The notes below the pieces were generated by a model. It had not been told where the DNA came from, did no database searches, and saw only the letters and a program-made list of their open reading frames with translations. DNA of 64,000 nt from Paulownia fortunei (Eukaryota; Streptophyta; Magnoliopsida; Lamiales; Paulowniaceae): NCBI GenBank assembly GCA_019321725.1, contig CM033114.1, positions 15,418,278 through 15,482,277 on the forward strand, written 5' to 3'. The position numbers and the translations under genes are program-made. Shown here piece after piece: positions 60,233 through 64,000 of the stretch. Each line of letters begins with the position of its first letter. Position 1 is the first letter of the stretch.

Positions 60233-60830
60233 TGACGCGGTATGTAAATTGACGGACTTACTGAAGTTAGCTCCTTAGAAATCAACTCCTCTCCGAAAGT
60301 TGGTTTGAATGTTGAATTCTTGCCTGCGACACGAACATATGGTTAGGGTTGTCCTAGCAATAATTTTCCGATGCTTAAATCAGTATGTGAACAGAAAACA
60401 TCCTAAGAAATTTATAAAGCACTTAATAGCAAAATGAATGTGACGTACCTTAAATGACTTGAATGAGGGTATTTATAGTTATCCTCGATGAGACTATATT
60501 TGCATGTGGCTTGGTGTGTACATCTCTTGCGCCATTAGGCTTCGTCGTCTCATTAGGCCTAGGCCTATTTTGGATTGGGTCTCATTCTTTATTGGACTTT
60601 GAACAATTAGTTGAGTTTGAATTAATTGATGACCATACATGTATATATTTATGTGTCTATGTGTGTACTGGACAAATTTTGTTGAAACATATTAATATAT
60701 GTATATATAGAAACATGCAAATAATTCATTGTCTTAAATTTCCCTTTTACAAAAGTGAGATATCATCAATTGTGAAATTCAATGTGGTTCACCCACCTCT
60801 GTGATTATCAAATTGGCCTTGTTATTGATT
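60233..60830 (-). repeat. Right (5') LTR of the second Tat-like element, outer end uncertain
   Basis: It begins TGACGCGGTATG right after the primer-binding site. On the - strand a TATA box, ACTATAAATACCC (about 60470), fits an LTR promoter. The outer end was set from the ~660-bp length of the related LTR at 40414 and is only approximate. A matching left LTR was not found in the window. Confidence 0.5.
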
Positions 60831-62150
60831 AATGTTTCTAAGAGATTCAATAAACTATCTTTATTTATTAGAATGAGAAAGCAAAAAAATTTGCATGCTT
60901 GAAAGCAAATTTAACATCCACCACCAAGTTTGAAATAATAACTAACTTGATAAAATGTGTAAAATTAGTCGATAGTTAGATATTATTTGAACTCACTCAA
61001 TTCAATGTATCGTCCAAACCAAATTTGAAACCAATTGGTTTTATTATCTTTGTTCAATAATAATAGTTTTGTAGCATTAAACTCTTCAATTTGAGATTAA
61101 GTAGTGATTTTAATAATTAGAAAATGTTTTACCCATAACCCCACCAATATATACATATATATGAACATATATACGTACAATACATATAATACTTAATGTA
61201 ATAGGTTTTTTTGTATACTTATTTTTTTTTTCAACACGTAAAAACTTCTCTGTCCCCACAAACGTTTTCCATAGGTACAATTTATTTATGTTTTAATGAA
61301 TTCGAGTTGCTCCCTCCACTCTTTGTATTTTTTTTTACTGTTTATTTGCATTGCAATGATAAACAAGTTCATTTATTTTTTACTGATTACTTTAAATTTA
61401 AGTTGCAAGTATAAAAAAAAATTAGCTATGAGTATATATAATTAAAATTTGGTAACGAGGCAATCCAATGACTAAATAAATTGAATCACATCTCAATTTG
61501 AATAAAAATAATTGTTAAATTTCTATTTTGTTACAAAATTCTTAGAATTTTTAAAAATAACTCGAATAAAATATGATATCTTTCATATGACATTAAAATC
61601 CCATATATATCTTTCATAAATAATAAAATATATAAAATTTCTCAAAATTTTCAGTAATACAGTGATTTATATTTGAATTTTATTCCTATTTTACACTATA
61701 CTAATTGCTTTTCTATTTTTTCAATACATATATATGTTTATTTTTATTGCAATCTTCACATATAAATATATTATGTTTATAAAATAATTATGGATTTTGT
61801 ATTAATATATTCATGAATTAAAGGAGAACTTAAAAGATAAATTTATTATATAAATAAAATTTTGTCAAAAAAAAAACGATCAAAATTATAAATTTTAAAA
61901 CCTAACAAATAATTTCCAAATTTCAAATTTGTTACTACGTATATCGTTCAAACATGAACGCGTACACCTAGTTGTAAGTTGTACTAAGACCATACCAAGT
62001 ATGAAGAGTCCAGTCCGCCAGAAGTTGAACGACGTTGACACTAGGACACAAACCCACTGGAGGAAAACTGTCCAATGAGAAATATATCCTACTAAAACGC
62101 GTTTCTTGTGTGAGCTTTGTCTATATGCATCTTACTACACAGCATCTCCA
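60830..62150. other. AT-rich upstream region of the kinase gene
   Basis: No coding region. It contains TATATA-rich stretches near 61140-61190 and 61420-61440, and long A/T runs. The proximal part (about 61960-62150) is less AT-rich and is the likely promoter. Confidence 0.6.
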
Positions 62151-62157
62151 CAGTGGA

Positions 62158-62164
62158 TATAAAT
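62158..62164 (+). promoter_or_regulatory. Candidate TATA box of the kinase gene
   Basis: TATAAAT in the context GTGGATATAAATGCAGAG is the best TATA box in the 750 bp before the start codon. It predicts transcription from about 62190 and a long 5' leader. Confidence 0.5.
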
Positions 62165-62253
62165 GCAGAGAGATGCTCGCATGTTAATTCTTGTACGTAG
62201 TCTTAGTTGTTCACTTGAATTTTTCACTAATTTAATCGAAGCCCATTAAGGAA

Positions 62254-62376
62254 ATGGATCAGTTCTCCCAAGCTATAGTGGGACTGGGTGAAACCTGGTT
62301 CTCATCAAGATCTCAACTTTTTCTTCTTTGTATTGTAGCAGCCTCTTCATATGCTTTGACCCTTAATTTGTACTGA
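62254..62376 (+). other. Candidate upstream ORF (40 codons) in the kinase leader
   Basis: An ATG in the good context GGAAATGG opens a frame of 40 codons, MDQFSQAIVGLGETWFSSRS followed by a hydrophobic part, ending at TGA 62374-62376. It would precede the kinase start by about 525 bases on an unspliced leader. Acceptor-like TCTTCAG at 62785-62791 suggests a leader intron, so whether this ORF stays in the mRNA is unknown. Confidence 0.35.
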
Positions 62377-62901
62377 ATTTTTCTGAAAAAAATAGCAGAG
62401 CTACTTGTAACTTTCTTGATGGGCCTTTCTCTTTGTTCATTATTTCTTTGTTCTCTTTAGCAGACTTCAGAAAGTGGGCTCCTTTGACTTTTTCTGGATT
62501 TGATTGTCTTTCAAACTGGGTTGTTTATTTATTTATTTTTTTTGGTCTTTTTTATTGCTGGATTATGCTTGAAAGTTTAGGTCTTTGTTATGCAATTCTT
62601 GTTGTTTGAATGAAGTGTGTGCTGTCCTCATTTGAGCTGATTCAAGATCTGTGACAATTGAACTGATTATCTTGTTCTGATATCTAGTTTTAATTGGCTC
62701 GTTGGCTTTGTTGCTAGTATAATTCTGAATGTATTAATGGCAATTTGAAGTGAAAAGGAAAATTTTGACTTTGTTTTAAATTTGATCTTCAGGTAGACCT
62801 TGATTATCACTTTAGCATACCATTTTAGTGGTAAAGCTAGATTTTATTGGTGGAAATAGAGGAATTTGATCAAGGAATTGATTGATTTTGTTCTGGGAGA
62901 G

Positions 62902-63685
62902 ATGGGGAATACTTGTGTTGGACCAGGCATAACAAAAAATGGTATTTTTCAATCAGTTTCTGCGGCTATGTGGCGATCCCCTATCCCAGAAAATAATGTT
63001 TCTTCTGTCAGTGGTGAGAATGCCAAGAATGAGACTCCAGTTGAACCTGAGTCAACCATGGCTGTCCAAAGCATACCACCAGAACAAGTGACAATGCCGA
63101 AGCCGGAACCAAAACAACAGCAACCGGCAAACACTAAGAAGCCTATGAAGAGGAATACTAGTGCAGGGCTTAGGACTGATTCTGTGTTACAAAGGAAAAC
63201 TGGGAATTTGAAGGAGTTTTTTAGTATGGGAAAGAAATTAGGACAGGGGCAGTTTGGAACAACATTCCTGTGTGTGGAAAAGGCAACAGGGATGCAATAC
63301 GCTTGCAAATCAATTGCTAAGAGAAAGTTATTGACTGATGAAGATGTGGAGGATGTCAGAAGGGAAATTCAGATAATGCATCATCTGGCTGGGCATCCAA
63401 ATGTTATATCCATTAAGGGGGCTTACGAGGATGCTATTGCAGTTCATGTTGTCATGGAGTTGTGTGCAGGAGGTGAGCTTTTTGACAGGATAATACAACG
63501 TGGGCATTATACTGAAAGGAAGGCAGCTGAGCTTACTAGGACTATCATTGGAGTGGTGGAAGCTTGTCATTCTTTGGGTGTTATGCATCGTGACCTTAAG
63601 CCGGAGAATTTCCTTTTTGTTGATCAAAAGGAGGAATCACTTCTTAAAACAATCGATTTTGGATTGTCAATATTCTTCAAGCCAG
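62902..63685 (+). CDS. Calcium-dependent protein kinase, CPK1/CPK2-like, first coding exon
   Basis: This is the N-terminal part of a plant CDPK, a calcium-activated Ser/Thr kinase of membrane-linked signalling. The start MGNTCVGP has Gly2 for N-myristoylation and Cys5 for palmitoylation, and is the first in-frame ATG. A variable domain (about 1-106) carries [19 protein letters not shown] and [14 protein letters not shown], closely resembling CPK1/CPK2. The kinase domain starts near 107. It has the glycine loop GQGQFG (114-119), Lys136 in ACKSI, Glu155, the catalytic HRDLKPEN (229-236) and DFG (252-254), all intact. Coding stops at CCAG|GTTTGT after residue 261 plus one base (phase 1). The activation-loop end, autoinhibitory junction and EF-hands lie beyond the window. 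Nothing indicates damage, and codon use differs from the decayed surroundings. The ortholog symbol needs the full sequence. Confidence 0.95.
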
Positions 63686-64000
63686 GTTTGTAACTAATTA
63701 ATTCTATGCAGTCCGTATGAGTAAAGTGGTCCCTGATTCATGTTCTACAGAAGTTTGCTAGTCAATCCATCGTGTCAAGTGAAGTGAGCATAAAAATCAA
63801 TTAGCAAAACTAAAAATGACAAGGTTTTCTTTGCTCTAGTTTTTGCATTTATAACAACTGAATTTGTTGTTGATTTTTGTGAATCTCAATATAGGCCTTG
63901 AAACTGGCCTACTACAATGAAAGAAAACAAGCGGAAAAAAAAAAAACAAAGAATCTTTTTTGGTTAAGTGTTACTCGTATGCATTTTTCTAAAACACAGA
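63686..64000 (+). other. First intron of the kinase gene
   Basis: A GT donor follows exon 1 (CCAG|GTTTGT). The sequence is AT-rich, with stops in all frames. AAAACACAG|A at 63991-64000 could be the acceptor, since an A would continue the split codon G|A expected for Asp or Glu at this place in the family; the exon then begins at the last base of the window. If this acceptor is wrong the intron runs past the edge. Confidence 0.75.

Noticed and set aside
62949..63308. 119-codon - strand frame
   Set aside because: It is the shadow of the kinase exon, whose motifs are clear on the + strand.

Overview
This is a plant nuclear window, almost certainly from a eudicot. It is strongly AT-rich and packed with LTR retrotransposons and DNA-transposon remnants. 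The only intact host gene is the first coding exon of a CPK1/CPK2-type calcium-dependent protein kinase (62902-63685, + strand), running off the right edge. No prokaryotic signals, CRISPR arrays or rRNA genes were seen. All identities come from reading translations and comparing segments by eye; no database search was possible.

Layout. 1-2061: part of a Copia-type LTR related to the complete Copia element further right. 2510-6010 (-): decayed Mutator-like (MULE) transposase, split by an AT-rich inverted-repeat element (3181-3880). 7018-41071: about 34 kb of nested insertions. The host is a (-) strand Ty3/Gypsy element, probably Tat-type, with probable LTRs at 7018-7601 and 40414-41071. Into it went an Athila-like Gypsy element (7859-16239, itself holding a solo LTR at 9617-12099), a hAT element (20233-22244), a solo LTR (23291-25818), a complete but dead Copia element (27602-36978) and another solo LTR (37029-39915). 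Most borders carry visible target-site duplications (TSDs), so the insertion order can be read. The host keeps gag, protease, a stub of RT, and integrase on the - strand, plus an opposite-strand extra ORF (16691-18590, +) and a minisatellite.

41072-46627: anonymous AT-rich DNA with a second hAT copy (43161-45192) in inverted orientation to the first. 46633-55137: a chromodomain-bearing Gypsy element (Tekay/Del-like, -) with both LTRs and a perfect TTATA TSD, inserted between the arms of an older inverted repeat. 55370-60830: remnants of another Tat-like (-) element: gag, primer-binding site, right LTR and a GC-richer minisatellite, the last interrupted by DNA carrying a plastid petB fragment and a group II intron domain V-like hairpin. 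60830-62150: AT-rich upstream DNA, then a TATA box, a short upstream ORF and the kinase gene.

Every transposon reading frame is broken by stops or frameshifts, so none looks autonomous. I found no convincing new biochemical system. The most unusual items are the dated nesting, the opposite-strand ORF, the hAT pair with palindromic GAGCTCGA-type ends and an internal tRNA-like promoter, two minisatellites, a GC-rich repeat island in the Copia leader, and the composite organelle insertion.
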